DNA from: an uncultured Faecalibacterium sp.
GTDB lineage: Bacteria > Bacillota > Clostridia > Oscillospirales > Ruminococcaceae
Assembly: GCA_934561115.1 (NCBI GenBank)
Contig: CAKTFS010000001.1
Span: forward strand, 120,748 to 184,747
Reading direction: 5' to 3'
Length of the DNA: 64,000 nucleotides
The position numbers and the translations under genes were made by a program. The notes below the pieces were generated by a model. That model was not told the origin of the DNA. It was given only the letters and a program-made list of their open reading frames with translations, and ran no database searches. Positions 41,592 to 53,329 of the stretch are shown here, one piece after another (the first letter of the stretch is position 1; each line of letters starts with the position of its first letter).

Positions 41592-41606
41592 TAAGAATTA
41601 TTCCTA
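41592..41606. promoter_or_regulatory. PerR/Fur-like box upstream of the rubrerythrin promoter
   Basis: TAAGAAT-T-ATTCCTA, a 7-1-7 inverted repeat with one mismatch, just upstream of the -35. PerR is known to repress rubrerythrin genes in clostridia. Confidence 0.5.
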
Positions 41607-41668
41607 TTTATTGAAATCTGGCAGGATGCCCAAATTCCCTTGCGGAAAACTGGACGCATTACCGAGAA

Positions 41669-43030
41669 TCAGACCTGCAGGTTGCCGCTGGTAGCAGCAT
41701 CGGAGCCGGCAGTAGCGTCAAACTCGTAGTCGTTGCCGGGCAGGATGGCGTTGAGCAGGATGCCTGCAATCGCAGCCACAGCCAGACCGGACAGGTTGAT
41801 GGTGACGCTGCCAACGGTAAAGCCAACGCCGCCCACAGAGTTGAAGCCCAGTGCGCACACCAGAATGACGGCAGCAACGATCAGGTTGCGGCTGTTGGTG
41901 AAGTCCACGCGGTTCTCTACCACGTTGCGCACACCGATGGCAGAGATCATGCCGTACAGCACAAAGCTGATACCGCCGATGATGCCGGTAGGGATGGTGT
42001 TGATGACAGCTTCAAACTTGGGGCTGAAGCTCAGGATGATGGCCAGCACAGCAGCAATGCGGATGACCAGCGGGTCGTAGATCTTGCTCAGTGCCAGCAC
42101 GCCGGTGTTCTCGCCGTAGGTGGTGTTAGCGGGGCCGCCCAGCAGACCGGCCATGGTGGTAGCCAGACCATCGCCCATCAGGGTGCGGTTCAGGCCGGGG
42201 TCATTGATATAGTTGTGGCCGACAGTGGCGCTGATGGCAGCGATGTCGCCAACGTGCTCCATCATGGTAGCCAGTGCGATGGGGATGATGGTGAACAGAG
42301 CGCTGATGAACTCCGGGCTGCCGTCAATGGCGAACAGACCCATAGCTTCCTTGTGCAGAGGGATGCCCAGCCAAGCGGCCTCGGAGATCTTCTGGAAGTC
42401 CACTGCGCCGGTGACCAGTGCCACAGCGTAGGAGACCAGCACGCCAATGAGGATGGGCAGGATCTTGACCATGCCCTTGCCCCAGATGTTGCACACGATG
42501 ACAGTGCCCAGTGCCACGAAAGCCAGCAGCCAGTTGGACTGGCAGTTGGTGATGGCAGAGGGGGCAAGGATCAGGCCGATGGAGATGATGATGGGGCCAG
42601 TGACTACCGGCGGGAAGAACTTCATGATGCGGCGGATGCCAAAGGTAGAGATCAGCAGGCTGGCAACCAGATAGACCAGACCCGAGAACGCAATGGCAGC
42701 GCAGGCATAGGGCAGCATCTTGGTGTTGGCAACGGTCAGGTTGCCGTCGGCATCAGCCAGCATAGGAGCCACGATGGAGAAGCCGCCCAGATAGGCAAAG
42801 GAGGAGCCGAGGAATGCCGGAACCTTCTTTTTGGTAATGAGGTGGAACAGCAGGGTGCCCAGACCGGCACACAGCAGAGTGGTGGAAACGCTCAGGCCGG
42901 TGAGCAGCGGCACCAGAACCGTTGCGCCGAACATGGCAAACATGTGCTGTACACCCAGAACAAACATTCTGCCTGTGCCAAGCTTTTTGGCGTCGTATAC
43001 GCCTTTGGAGTAATCGATTTTTTCGCTCAT
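41669..43030 (-). CDS. uraA: Uracil/xanthine permease, NCS2 family
   Basis: Proton-coupled nucleobase uptake, most likely uracil. The 453-residue protein has about 12-14 membrane segments, the NCS2 elements NTTYGENTGVLALS, MMEHVGDIAAIS and the preceding QHMFAMFGATVLVPLLTGLS. ATG at 43030 follows AGGAGG. A 214-nt leader with a leader-peptide gene and a terminator precedes it, so expression is probably set by transcription attenuation. Sequence alone cannot exclude xanthine as substrate; the pyrimidine assignment rests on the UraA-like N-terminus and the attenuator type. Confidence 0.9.
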   Translation of the reverse strand: MSEKIDYSKGVYDAKKLGTGRMFVLGVQHMFAMFGATVLVPLLTGLSVSTTLLCAGLGTLLFHLITKKKVPAFLGSSFAYLGGFSIVAPMLADADGNLTVANTKMLPYACAAIAFSGLVYLVASLLISTFGIRRIMKFFPPVVTGPIIISIGLILAPSAITNCQSNWLLAFVALGTVIVCNIWGKGMVKILPILIGVLVSYAVALVTGAVDFQKISEAAWLGIPLHKEAMGLFAIDGSPEFISALFTIIPIALATMMEHVGDIAAISATVGHNYINDPGLNRTLMGDGLATTMAGLLGGPANTTYGENTGVLALSKIYDPLVIRIAAVLAIILSFSPKFEAVINTIPTGIIGGISFVLYGMISAIGVRNVVENRVDFTNSRNLIVAAVILVCALGFNSVGGVGFTVGSVTINLSGLAVAAIAGILLNAILPGNDYEFDATAGSDAATSGNLQV

Positions 43031-43055
43031 AGAAAACCTCCTGTACTGTTATTCC

Positions 43056-43094
43056 CAAAAAAAGAGGCATTGCCGTTGAAACAGCAGTGCCTCT
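43056..43094 (-). terminator. Attenuator terminator in the uracil permease leader
   Basis: Stem AGAGGCA (43063-43069) with TGCCTCT (43088-43094), an additional TGC/GCA pairing, and seven T on the minus strand. It lies between the leader-peptide stop and the permease ribosome site, so it must be bypassed for expression. Confidence 0.85.
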
Positions 43095-43099
43095 GAATT

Positions 43100-43165
43100 T
43101 CAGGAACAAGACCTCCACACAAAAATGGGAAAGAAGCCACTATGCAGTCGCTCACGCTTGAACAT
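43100..43165 (-). CDS. Leader peptide of the uracil permease attenuator
   Basis: A 21-residue frame MFKRERLHSGFFPIFVWRSC(S) with a strong GGGGAGGAG ribosome site. Its second half is encoded by a U-rich stretch (GGCTTCTTTCCCATTTTTG). The stop codon lies only 5 nt before the terminator stem, so a ribosome finishing the peptide would cover the terminator. This is the arrangement of UTP-sensitive, translation-coupled attenuation known from E. coli pyrBI. The peptide itself need not have a function. Confidence 0.65.
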   Translation of the reverse strand: MFKRERLHSGFFPIFVWRSCS

Positions 43166-43250
43166 TGTGCTCCTCCCCTTCTTTTTGTGTTCTTTCCAAC
43201 AACCGGAACCGCTCCGGCAAGGCAGCAGCAGCGCTGCGGCCTTTTTGATA

Positions 43251-43279
43251 AGTATAGCAGATTTTGGACTTTCCAGCAA
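43251..43279 (-). promoter_or_regulatory. Promoter of the uracil permease
   Basis: Minus strand -35 TTGCTG (43274-43279), 17 bp, -10 TATACT (43251-43256) with TG one base upstream. Start near 43244. Confidence 0.7.
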
Positions 43280-43330
43280 GGTGTTGACAGCTTTTTCTTG
43301 TCTGTCGCACCGCGCCGTGGGCTGCAGGGG

Positions 43331-43359
43331 TTGCGCTTTGGGGCGGAATCGCCTATAAT
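43331..43359 (+). promoter_or_regulatory. Promoter of the cysteine desulfurase gene
   Basis: -35 TTGCGC (43331-43336), 17 bp, -10 TATAAT (43354-43359). It is divergent from the permease promoter. Confidence 0.7.
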
Positions 43360-43413
43360 AGAGCCTGTTCTTATTTCCTACTATCATAATGTGTTGATAT
43401 TACAGGAGGCTCT

Positions 43414-44535
43414 ATGCTCTATCTGGATTACTCTGCCAACACCCCTGTGGACGAGGCAGTGCTGCAATGCTTCTGCGAAGCAGAGCGGCGTTACCCGGGC
43501 AACGCCAACGCCCATCATCAGGCAGGCGCTGCCGCGAAAGCCGCTATGAACGAGGCGACCCGCAGCATTGCCCGCTGTCTGGGCGCACCGCCTGCGGGCA
43601 TCATCTATACCTCCGGTGCCAGCGAAGCCAACAACCTTGCCGTGAAGGGGCTGGCAGCGCTGGGAAGTACAACGGGCAGGCACATCCTCTCTACCCCGCT
43701 GGAGCATTCGTCCGTCAGCGGCAGTCTGGAGGCACTGCAAAAGCAGGGGTACGAGGTGGAGCTGCTGGACATCCTGCCGGACGGCACGGTGGACCTTGCA
43801 GACCTGAAAAAGCGGCTGCGCTCGGACACGGTTCTGGTAGCTGTGACCGCTGTGGACAGCGAGCTGGGCGTAGTGCAGCCCATTGCGGAGATCGCAGAGC
43901 TTTTAAAGGCGTATCCCAACTGCCATTTCCATGTGGACGCCACACAGGCTGTGGGGAAGCTTCCTGTGCAGTTTGAGGGCGTGGACACCATGAGCCTGAC
44001 AGCCCATAAGTTTTACGGGCTCAACGGGATTGGTATACTGGTAAAACGGCTGGGACTGGCACTGCCGCCCCTTATCCACGGCGGAGAAAGCACTACCCCC
44101 TACCGCAGCGGCACGCCTACCGTGGCGCTGGCCTGCTCGCTGGCGCTGGCCTTGGAAAAGGCTACTGCGGAGCTGCCCGCCCGCGCCGCAGCCGTCCGCA
44201 GCCTGAATGACCGGCTGCGTGCAGAGCTTTACCGCTATCCAAAAGTGCGCATCAACAGCCCGGCAAACGCTGTGCCGCATATCCTGAACCTGAGCGTGCA
44301 GGGCGTAAAGGGCACGGTGTTCCAGCGGGAGCTGGACGCACGCGGGGTATGCGTCTCGGTCAAATCCGCCTGTTCGTCCGACGGACTGCCCTCCCGGGCA
44401 GTGCTGGCGGTCAGTCAGGACCGGCGCAATGCCCTTTCCTCCTGGCGCATCAGCCTGAGCCACCTTACCACAGAGGAAGAAGTGACCGGCTTTCTGCACG
44501 CCTTTGCGGACTGCTACAACACCCTGACCCGGTAA
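43414..44535 (+). CDS. Cysteine desulfurase (NifS/IscS-like)
   Basis: PLP enzyme that removes sulfur from cysteine for Fe-S clusters or thiolation. The 373-residue protein begins MLYLDYSANTPVDEAVLQCF; the PLP lysine is in SLTAHKFYG, the Asp/Gln pocket in HVDATQAVGK, and the catalytic Cys loop in SVKSACSSDGLPSR. Length is near the 380-400 of the family. ATG at 43414 has AGGAGG about 5 nt upstream. No IscU/NifU or ThiI gene is adjacent, so its sulfur acceptor is unknown. Confidence 0.92.
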   Translation: MLYLDYSANTPVDEAVLQCFCEAERRYPGNANAHHQAGAAAKAAMNEATRSIARCLGAPPAGIIYTSGASEANNLAVKGLAALGSTTGRHILSTPLEHSSVSGSLEALQKQGYEVELLDILPDGTVDLADLKKRLRSDTVLVAVTAVDSELGVVQPIAEIAELLKAYPNCHFHVDATQAVGKLPVQFEGVDTMSLTAHKFYGLNGIGILVKRLGLALPPLIHGGESTTPYRSGTPTVALACSLALALEKATAELPARAAAVRSLNDRLRAELYRYPKVRINSPANAVPHILNLSVQGVKGTVFQRELDARGVCVSVKSACSSDGLPSRAVLAVSQDRRNALSSWRISLSHLTTEEEVTGFLHAFADCYNTLTR

Positions 44536-44576
44536 AAGAGCTGTGAAACTGAACCGCTTGCAGCTGCCATAAATAA

Positions 44577-44618
44577 ACAAAAAGACCTTCCCGCTCTCCG
44601 GAACGGGAAGGTCTTTAT
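44577..44618. terminator. Bidirectional terminator between the cysteine desulfurase and tuf genes
   Basis: Stem AAGACCTTCCCG with CGGGAAGGTCTT; TTTATAA follows on the plus strand and TTTTTG on the minus strand. It serves both convergent units. Confidence 0.9.
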
Positions 44619-44659
44619 AAATTGCTAGTTAGCCTTGGAACTTGCGTTCAAGGACAAAA

Positions 44660-45862
44660 TCACTCAACGATCTTGCCAACAACGCCGGAACCAACGGTAC
44701 GGCCACCCTCACGGATAGCGAAACGCAGGCCCTCTTCCATAGCAACGGGGGTCAGCAGCTCAACGTGCATCATGACGTTATCGCCGGGCATGCACATCTC
44801 GGTGCCTTCGGGCAGGGTGATGATGCCGGTCACGTCAGTGGTACGGAAGTAGAACTGAGGACGATAGTTGGAGAAGAAGGGAGTGTGACGGCCGCCTTCG
44901 TCCTTGGTCAGGACGTAGACCTGAGCCTCAAAGACGTTGTGGGGGTGCACAGAACCGGGCTTAGCCAGAACCTGGCCACGCTCGATCTGGGTACGATCAA
45001 CACCACGCAGCAGAGCGCCGATGTTATCGCCAGCCTCAGCGAAGTCCAGAGACTTACGGAACATCTCCAGACCGGTGATGGTGGTGTTCAGACGGTCGGG
45101 CTTAATGCCGACGATCTCCATAGCGTCGCCAACCTTGGCAACACCACGCTCAACACGACCGGTAGCAACGGTACCACGGCCAGAAATGGTCATGACATCC
45201 TCGATGGGCATCAGGAAGGGCTTGTCCTCCTCACGATCCGGGTTGGGGATGTAGGAGTCAACAGCGTCCATCAGCTCCTTGATGCAAGCGTAAGCAGGAT
45301 CCTCAGGATCGTTGGGAGCCTCCAGAGCCTTCAGAGCGGAACCACGAATGATCGGGGTGTCGTCGCCCGGGAAGTCGTACTCGCTCAGCAGCTCACGGAT
45401 CTCCATCTCGACCAGATCCAGCAGCTCTTCGTCGTCGACCATATCGCACTTGTTCATGAACACAACGATATAGGGCACGCCGACCTGACGAGCCAGCAGG
45501 ATGTGCTCACGGGTCTGGGGCATGGGACCATCGGTAGCAGCAACGACCAGGATAGCGCCGTCCATCTGAGCAGCACCAGTGATCATGTTCTTAACGTAGT
45601 CAGCATGGCCCGGGCAGTCAACGTGAGCGTAGTGACGAGCCTCGGTCTGGTACTCGACGTGAGCGGAGTTGATCGTGATACCACGAGCGCGCTCCTCGGG
45701 AGCCTTATCGATGTTAGCGTAGTCCATGAACTCTGCATCACCCTTCAGAGCCAGGTACTTGGTGATAGCAGCGGTCAGAGTGGTCTTGCCGTGGTCAACG
45801 TGACCGATGGTGCCGATGTTAACATGCGGCTTAGAACGGTCGAACTTTGCCTTTTCAGCCAT
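44660..45862 (-). CDS. tuf: Elongation factor Tu
   Basis: GTPase that delivers aminoacyl-tRNA to the ribosome. The 400-residue protein begins [20 protein letters not shown], with G1 [11 protein letters not shown], the effector region [15 protein letters not shown]3 DCPGHADY and G4 MNKCDMVDD. Length and domain order are standard. It follows fusA after 172 bp that hold a hairpin and a separate promoter, so tuf can be transcribed alone as well as with the str operon. Confidence 0.98.
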   Translation of the reverse strand: MAEKAKFDRSKPHVNIGTIGHVDHGKTTLTAAITKYLALKGDAEFMDYANIDKAPEERARGITINSAHVEYQTEARHYAHVDCPGHADYVKNMITGAAQMDGAILVVAATDGPMPQTREHILLARQVGVPYIVVFMNKCDMVDDEELLDLVEMEIRELLSEYDFPGDDTPIIRGSALKALEAPNDPEDPAYACIKELMDAVDSYIPNPDREEDKPFLMPIEDVMTISGRGTVATGRVERGVAKVGDAMEIVGIKPDRLNTTITGLEMFRKSLDFAEAGDNIGALLRGVDRTQIERGQVLAKPGSVHPHNVFEAQVYVLTKDEGGRHTPFFSNYRPQFYFRTTDVTGIITLPEGTEMCMPGDNVMMHVELLTPVAMEEGLRFAIREGGRTVGSGVVGKIVE

Positions 45863-45940
45863 TGGAATATCCTCCCTTAATTTAGGTTTTGATATTGGTT
45901 ACAACAACCCTGCAAAATGCAGACATTGCACTGCAAGGCT

Positions 45941-45969
45941 ATTCTACTAAATTTGTCCTGTAAAATCAA
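45941..45969 (-). promoter_or_regulatory. Internal promoter of tuf
   Basis: Minus strand -35 TTGATT (45964-45969), 17 bp, -10 TAGAAT (45941-45946). Confidence 0.65.
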
Positions 45970-45983
45970 GTGCTTTTACAGGA

Positions 45984-46017
45984 AATTTTGCCGGAGTTAC
46001 ACTACCCCGGCAAAATT
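45984..46017 (-). terminator. Hairpin after fusA
   Basis: Perfect 11-bp stem AATTTTGCCGG (45984-45994) with CCGGCAAAATT (46007-46017). The T-rich sequence is within the stem, so it may be a partial terminator that separates tuf from the str operon. Confidence 0.55.
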
Positions 46018-46034
46018 CTTATGCTTTACAGCGC

Positions 46035-48161
46035 TTAGCCCTTGGTACGGCCAGCGATGATCTGGTCAGCAATGTTCTTGGGGACCGGCTCATAGTGAGA
46101 GGGCTCCATAACATACTGGCCACGACCCTGAGTCTTGGAACGCAGGTCGGTAGCGTAGCCGAACATCTGAGCCAGAGGCACAAATGCGTTGACACGCTGG
46201 GTACCGGCCATAGCTTCCATGCCTTGGATCTGACCACGGCGGGCGTTCAGGTCGCCGATGACATCGCCCAGATACTCATCGGGAACGATAACAGCAACCT
46301 TCATGATGGGCTCGGTGATGATAGGATCAGCCTTGCGCATAGCATCCTTGAATGCCATAGAACCAGCGATGGAGAAGGCCATTTCAGAGGAGTCGACCTC
46401 ATGATAAGAACCATCCCACAGGGTGACCTTGACATCAACAACAGGATAGCCTGCCAGAACGCCAGCCTTCATAGCACCCTGAATACCGTTGTCGATAGCA
46501 GGGATGTATTCCTTCGGGATAGCGCCGCCAACGATAGCGTTGACGAACTCGTAACCCTTGCCGGCCTCGTTGGGCTCGATCTTGATCTTAACGTGACCGT
46601 ACTGGCCCTTACCACCGGACTGACGTGCGTACTTGGTCTCCTGGTTGGCCTCCTTGCGGATGGTCTCACGGTAAGCAACCTGGGGTGCACCCACGTTTGC
46701 CTCAACCTTGAACTCACGCAGCAGACGGTCAACGATGATCTCCAGATGCAGCTCGCCCATACCAGCAATGATGGTCTGGCCGGTCTCTTCATCGGTGTAG
46801 GTCTTGAAGGTCGGGTCCTCTTCGGCCAGCTTTGCCAGCGCGATGCCCATCTTCTCGTTACCAGCCTTGGTCTTAGGCTCGATGGCAACGCGGATAACGG
46901 GCTCGGGGAACTTCATGGACTCCAGAATGATGGGATGATTCTCATCACACAGAGTATCACCAGTGGTGGTGTTCTTCAGACCGACAACAGCAGCGATATC
47001 ACCTGCGTAGCAGCAGTCGATATCCTTGCGGTGGTTGGAGTGCATCTGCAGGATGCGGCCCATACGCTCCTTGTTGTCCTTCACGGAGTTGTAGACAGTA
47101 GTACCTGCCTCAACCTTACCGGAGTACACACGGAAGTATGCCAGCTTACCAACGAACGGGTCGGTAGCGATCTTGAAGGCCAGAGCAGCAAACGGAGCGT
47201 CGTCGGAAGACGGACGGGTCTCCTGCTCTTCGGTCTCAGGATTCACACCCTTGATGTCCTCGACATCGGTAGGTGCGGGCATATAGTCAACGATAGCGTC
47301 CAGCAGCTTCTGCACGCCGCGGTTCTTGTAGGAAGAACCACAGACAACGGGAACCAGAGTATTTGCAATGGTCTCCTTGCGGATAGCAGCCTTCAGTTCC
47401 TCACGGGTGATCTCCTCACCCTCGAGGTACTTTTCCATCAGCTCTTCGTCGTTCTCGGCAACAGCCTCGACCAGAATATTACGGTACTCTTCAGCCTGCT
47501 CGACCATATCCTCGGGGATAGGCTCGGTGCGCATATCGTTGCCCATGTCGTCGTAGTAGACCTCAGCGTTCATATCGACCAGGTCAACGATACCACGGAA
47601 GGTATCCTCCTGACCAATAGGCAGCTGGATCGCCACGCCGTTAGCATGCAGACGATCGTGCAGCATCTTGATGCAGCGGAAGAAGTCGGCACCCATGGTA
47701 TCCATCTTGTTGACGTAGACCATACGGGGAACCTTGTACTCGTCAGCCTGACGCCAAACGGTCTCAGACTGGGGCTCGACACCGCCCTTAGCAGCCAGAA
47801 CGGTCACAGAACCGTCCAGCACGCGCAGAGAACGCTGAACCTCAACAGTGAAGTCCACGTGGCCCGGGGTGTCGATGATGTTGATGCGGTGACGGTTCTT
47901 CTTGAATGCGACCGGATCCTTCTGGGTCTCAGAGTGGCTCCAGTAGCAGGTGGTAGCAGCGGAAGTGATGGTGATACCACGCTCCTGCTCCTGAACCATC
48001 CAGTCCATGGTGGCGCCGCCATCATGAACTTCGCCGATCTTGTGGTTGATGCCGGTGTAGTACAGAATACGCTCGGTAGTCGTAGTCTTACCAGCATCGA
48101 TATGGGCCATAATGCCGATATTTCTCGTCATCTGAAGAGAAACTTCTCTGGGTGTAGCCAT
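46035..48161 (-). CDS. fusA: Elongation factor G
   Basis: Translocation GTPase. The 708-residue protein begins [20 protein letters not shown], with G1 [12 protein letters not shown], the switch region [15 protein letters not shown]3 DTPGHVDF and G4 VNKMDTMGA. Domains II-V follow in normal order to RTKG. ATG at 48161 has GGAGG upstream; 24 bp after rpsG. Part of rpsL-rpsG-fusA-tuf. Confidence 0.98.
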   Translation of the reverse strand: MATPREVSLQMTRNIGIMAHIDAGKTTTTERILYYTGINHKIGEVHDGGATMDWMVQEQERGITITSAATTCYWSHSETQKDPVAFKKNRHRINIIDTPGHVDFTVEVQRSLRVLDGSVTVLAAKGGVEPQSETVWRQADEYKVPRMVYVNKMDTMGADFFRCIKMLHDRLHANGVAIQLPIGQEDTFRGIVDLVDMNAEVYYDDMGNDMRTEPIPEDMVEQAEEYRNILVEAVAENDEELMEKYLEGEEITREELKAAIRKETIANTLVPVVCGSSYKNRGVQKLLDAIVDYMPAPTDVEDIKGVNPETEEQETRPSSDDAPFAALAFKIATDPFVGKLAYFRVYSGKVEAGTTVYNSVKDNKERMGRILQMHSNHRKDIDCCYAGDIAAVVGLKNTTTGDTLCDENHPIILESMKFPEPVIRVAIEPKTKAGNEKMGIALAKLAEEDPTFKTYTDEETGQTIIAGMGELHLEIIVDRLLREFKVEANVGAPQVAYRETIRKEANQETKYARQSGGKGQYGHVKIKIEPNEAGKGYEFVNAIVGGAIPKEYIPAIDNGIQGAMKAGVLAGYPVVDVKVTLWDGSYHEVDSSEMAFSIAGSMAFKDAMRKADPIITEPIMKVAVIVPDEYLGDVIGDLNARRGQIQGMEAMAGTQRVNAFVPLAQMFGYATDLRSKTQGRGQYVMEPSHYEPVPKNIADQIIAGRTKG

Positions 48162-48185
48162 GAAATTAACCTCCTACAGAACAGA

Positions 48186-48656
48186 TCAATAACGGAAATG
48201 TGCGAAAGCCTTGTTAGCTTCTGCCATCTTGTGAGTGTCCTCACGCTTCTTCACGGCGTTACCAGTGTTGTTGGCAGCATCCATGATCTCAGCAGCCAGA
48301 CGCTGTGCCATGGTCTTCTCACCACGGCTGCGGCTGTAGGCAGTCAGCCAGCGCAGACCCAGAGTCTCGCGGCGAGCGGGGCTGACCTCCAGGGGGACCT
48401 GGTAGTTAGCGCCACCAACACGGCGGGTCTTGCACTCGAGGCTGGGCATGATGTTCTCCATCGCCTTCTCGAAAGTCTCCAGAGGATCGTTGCCGGTCTT
48501 TTCCTGAATCATGGAGAAAGCCTCGTAAACGATCTTCTGAGCGACGCCCTTCTTGCCATCCAGCATCACGCTGTTGACCAGGCGGGTGACCATCTTGGAA
48601 TTGTAAATAGGATCAGCTAAGACATCGCGCTTAGCAATGTTACCTCTTCTAGGCAT
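48186..48656 (-). CDS. rpsG: 30S ribosomal protein S7
   Basis: Small-subunit assembly protein of 156 residues beginning [20 protein letters not shown] and containing [40 protein letters not shown] and the C-terminal [12 protein letters not shown]. The ATG at 48656 follows AAGGAGG; an upstream in-frame GTG lies on that ribosome site. The 159-bp interval to rpsL contains short stems (such as CCGCTT/AAGCGG) and could be an S7 autoregulation site as in E. coli, which is unproven here. Confidence 0.97.
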   Translation of the reverse strand: MPRRGNIAKRDVLADPIYNSKMVTRLVNSVMLDGKKGVAQKIVYEAFSMIQEKTGNDPLETFEKAMENIMPSLECKTRRVGGANYQVPLEVSPARRETLGLRWLTAYSRSRGEKTMAQRLAAEIMDAANNTGNAVKKREDTHKMAEANKAFAHFRY

Positions 48657-48815
48657 CTTTCTTCCCTCCTTCACAGAATGATATCATCGGTACTCGAAAG
48701 TAATAAAACTCCCGTTGTGTCACAAAGAGCTGACCTTACATAAACCGTTACCCTCCGCTTTTAAGCGGACTTGTTATTTATATAAAGGAAAGCCGTTTAT
48801 GGCGGTTGTCCTCAA

Positions 48816-49244
48816 TTACTTCTTTGCAGCACCGGCCTTAGGACGCTTTGCGCCGTACTTGGAGCGGGCCTGATTACGGCCTGCCACACCCTGAGTATCC
48901 AGGGTACCACGGATGATGTGGTAACGCACACCGGGCAGGTCCTTAACACGGCCGCCACGGATCAGCACGACGGAGTGCTCCTGCAGGTTATGGCCGATAC
49001 CGGGAATGTAAGAGGTGACCTCGATACCATTCGTGAGGCGGACACGAGCAACCTTACGCAGAGCAGAGTTAGGCTTCTTGGGGGTCATGGTACGAACTGC
49101 AGTGCAGACACCACGCTTCTGGGGGCTGCTCAGATCAGAGTACTGCTTCTTCTGAGAGTTATAAGTCTTCTGCAGAGCGGGAGCGGTGCTCTTGGTAGTC
49201 AGGACCTCACGGCCTTTGCGTACAAGCTGGTTAAAAGTAGGCAT
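48816..49244 (-). CDS. rpsL: 30S ribosomal protein S12
   Basis: Decoding-centre protein of 142 residues, beginning [20 protein letters not shown]. The decoding loops [11 protein letters not shown] and [14 protein letters not shown] carry the unmutated lysines at the positions altered in streptomycin resistance. A short extra segment after ALQKTYN ([16 protein letters not shown]) is as in other clostridia. ATG at 49244 follows AAAGGAG. First gene of the str operon, with a strong promoter upstream. Confidence 0.97.
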   Translation of the reverse strand: MPTFNQLVRKGREVLTTKSTAPALQKTYNSQKKQYSDLSSPQKRGVCTAVRTMTPKKPNSALRKVARVRLTNGIEVTSYIPGIGHNLQEHSVVLIRGGRVKDLPGVRYHIIRGTLDTQGVAGRNQARSKYGAKRPKAGAAKK

Positions 49245-49332
49245 TTTGTTTCTCCTTTCTTAATGATGAACATCGGAAGTGTTTTCCGACTTTTTAGCCG
49301 CACTATCCCCATGAGGGACGCGCAACAGTTAT

Positions 49333-49361
49333 ATAATACCCGCTTTGCAGCCGGATGTCAA
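49333..49361 (-). promoter_or_regulatory. Promoter of rpsL-rpsG-fusA
   Basis: Minus strand -35 TTGACA (49356-49361), 17 bp, -10 TATTAT (49333-49338). Leader about 80 nt. The other parts of 49245-49632 hold the rpoC terminator and a stem GCAGTTTGCG/CGCAAACTGC at 49560-49603. Confidence 0.85.
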
Positions 49362-49465
49362 CAGTTTTTGCAAATTTTTTTGTATTTATTCCAGATTTTT
49401 TCTTTCAGACATTTTGGGGCAGAAAAAGTGCCTTTTCCCTCCCCTGCTGCGCTGCTTTATGCGTG

Positions 49466-49507
49466 CAAAAACCGCCCCGCGGGCTTTCGCCCACGGAGCG
49501 GTTTTGT
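49466..49507 (-). terminator. Terminator of rpoB-rpoC
   Basis: Stem AAAACCGC-CCGCGGGC with GCCCACGGAGCGGTTTT, tetraloop TTTC, T run on the minus strand. It lies about 125 bp past the rpoC stop. Confidence 0.85.
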
Positions 49508-49632
49508 TTATCGCAATTTTCAAAAATAGTGCCTATCGAAACGGCATATTTGCGATATGCAGTTTGCGGATGTTGCTTGTGCATTAAAAACGCAAACTGC
49601 TATAACTGATCAGATCCTGACGGATGCTGCGC

Positions 49633-53205
<3,573 letters not shown>

Positions 53206-53329
53206 GAAACGAACCCTTTCTTAATCTCTAGTTGTTTCGATGATGACAGGCGACCTATAAAACCCGCTGCTCTCCCCTGCCTGCGGCGGCAGCACGCGCA
53301 CCGCAGCGGGGAAACAGCTTTTAAAGGGT

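Noticed and set aside
43031-43244. Purine or PyrR-type riboswitch/RNA element before the permease
   Set aside because: I could not find the purine aptamer core or the PyrR-binding consensus; a leader-peptide attenuator explains the layout better.
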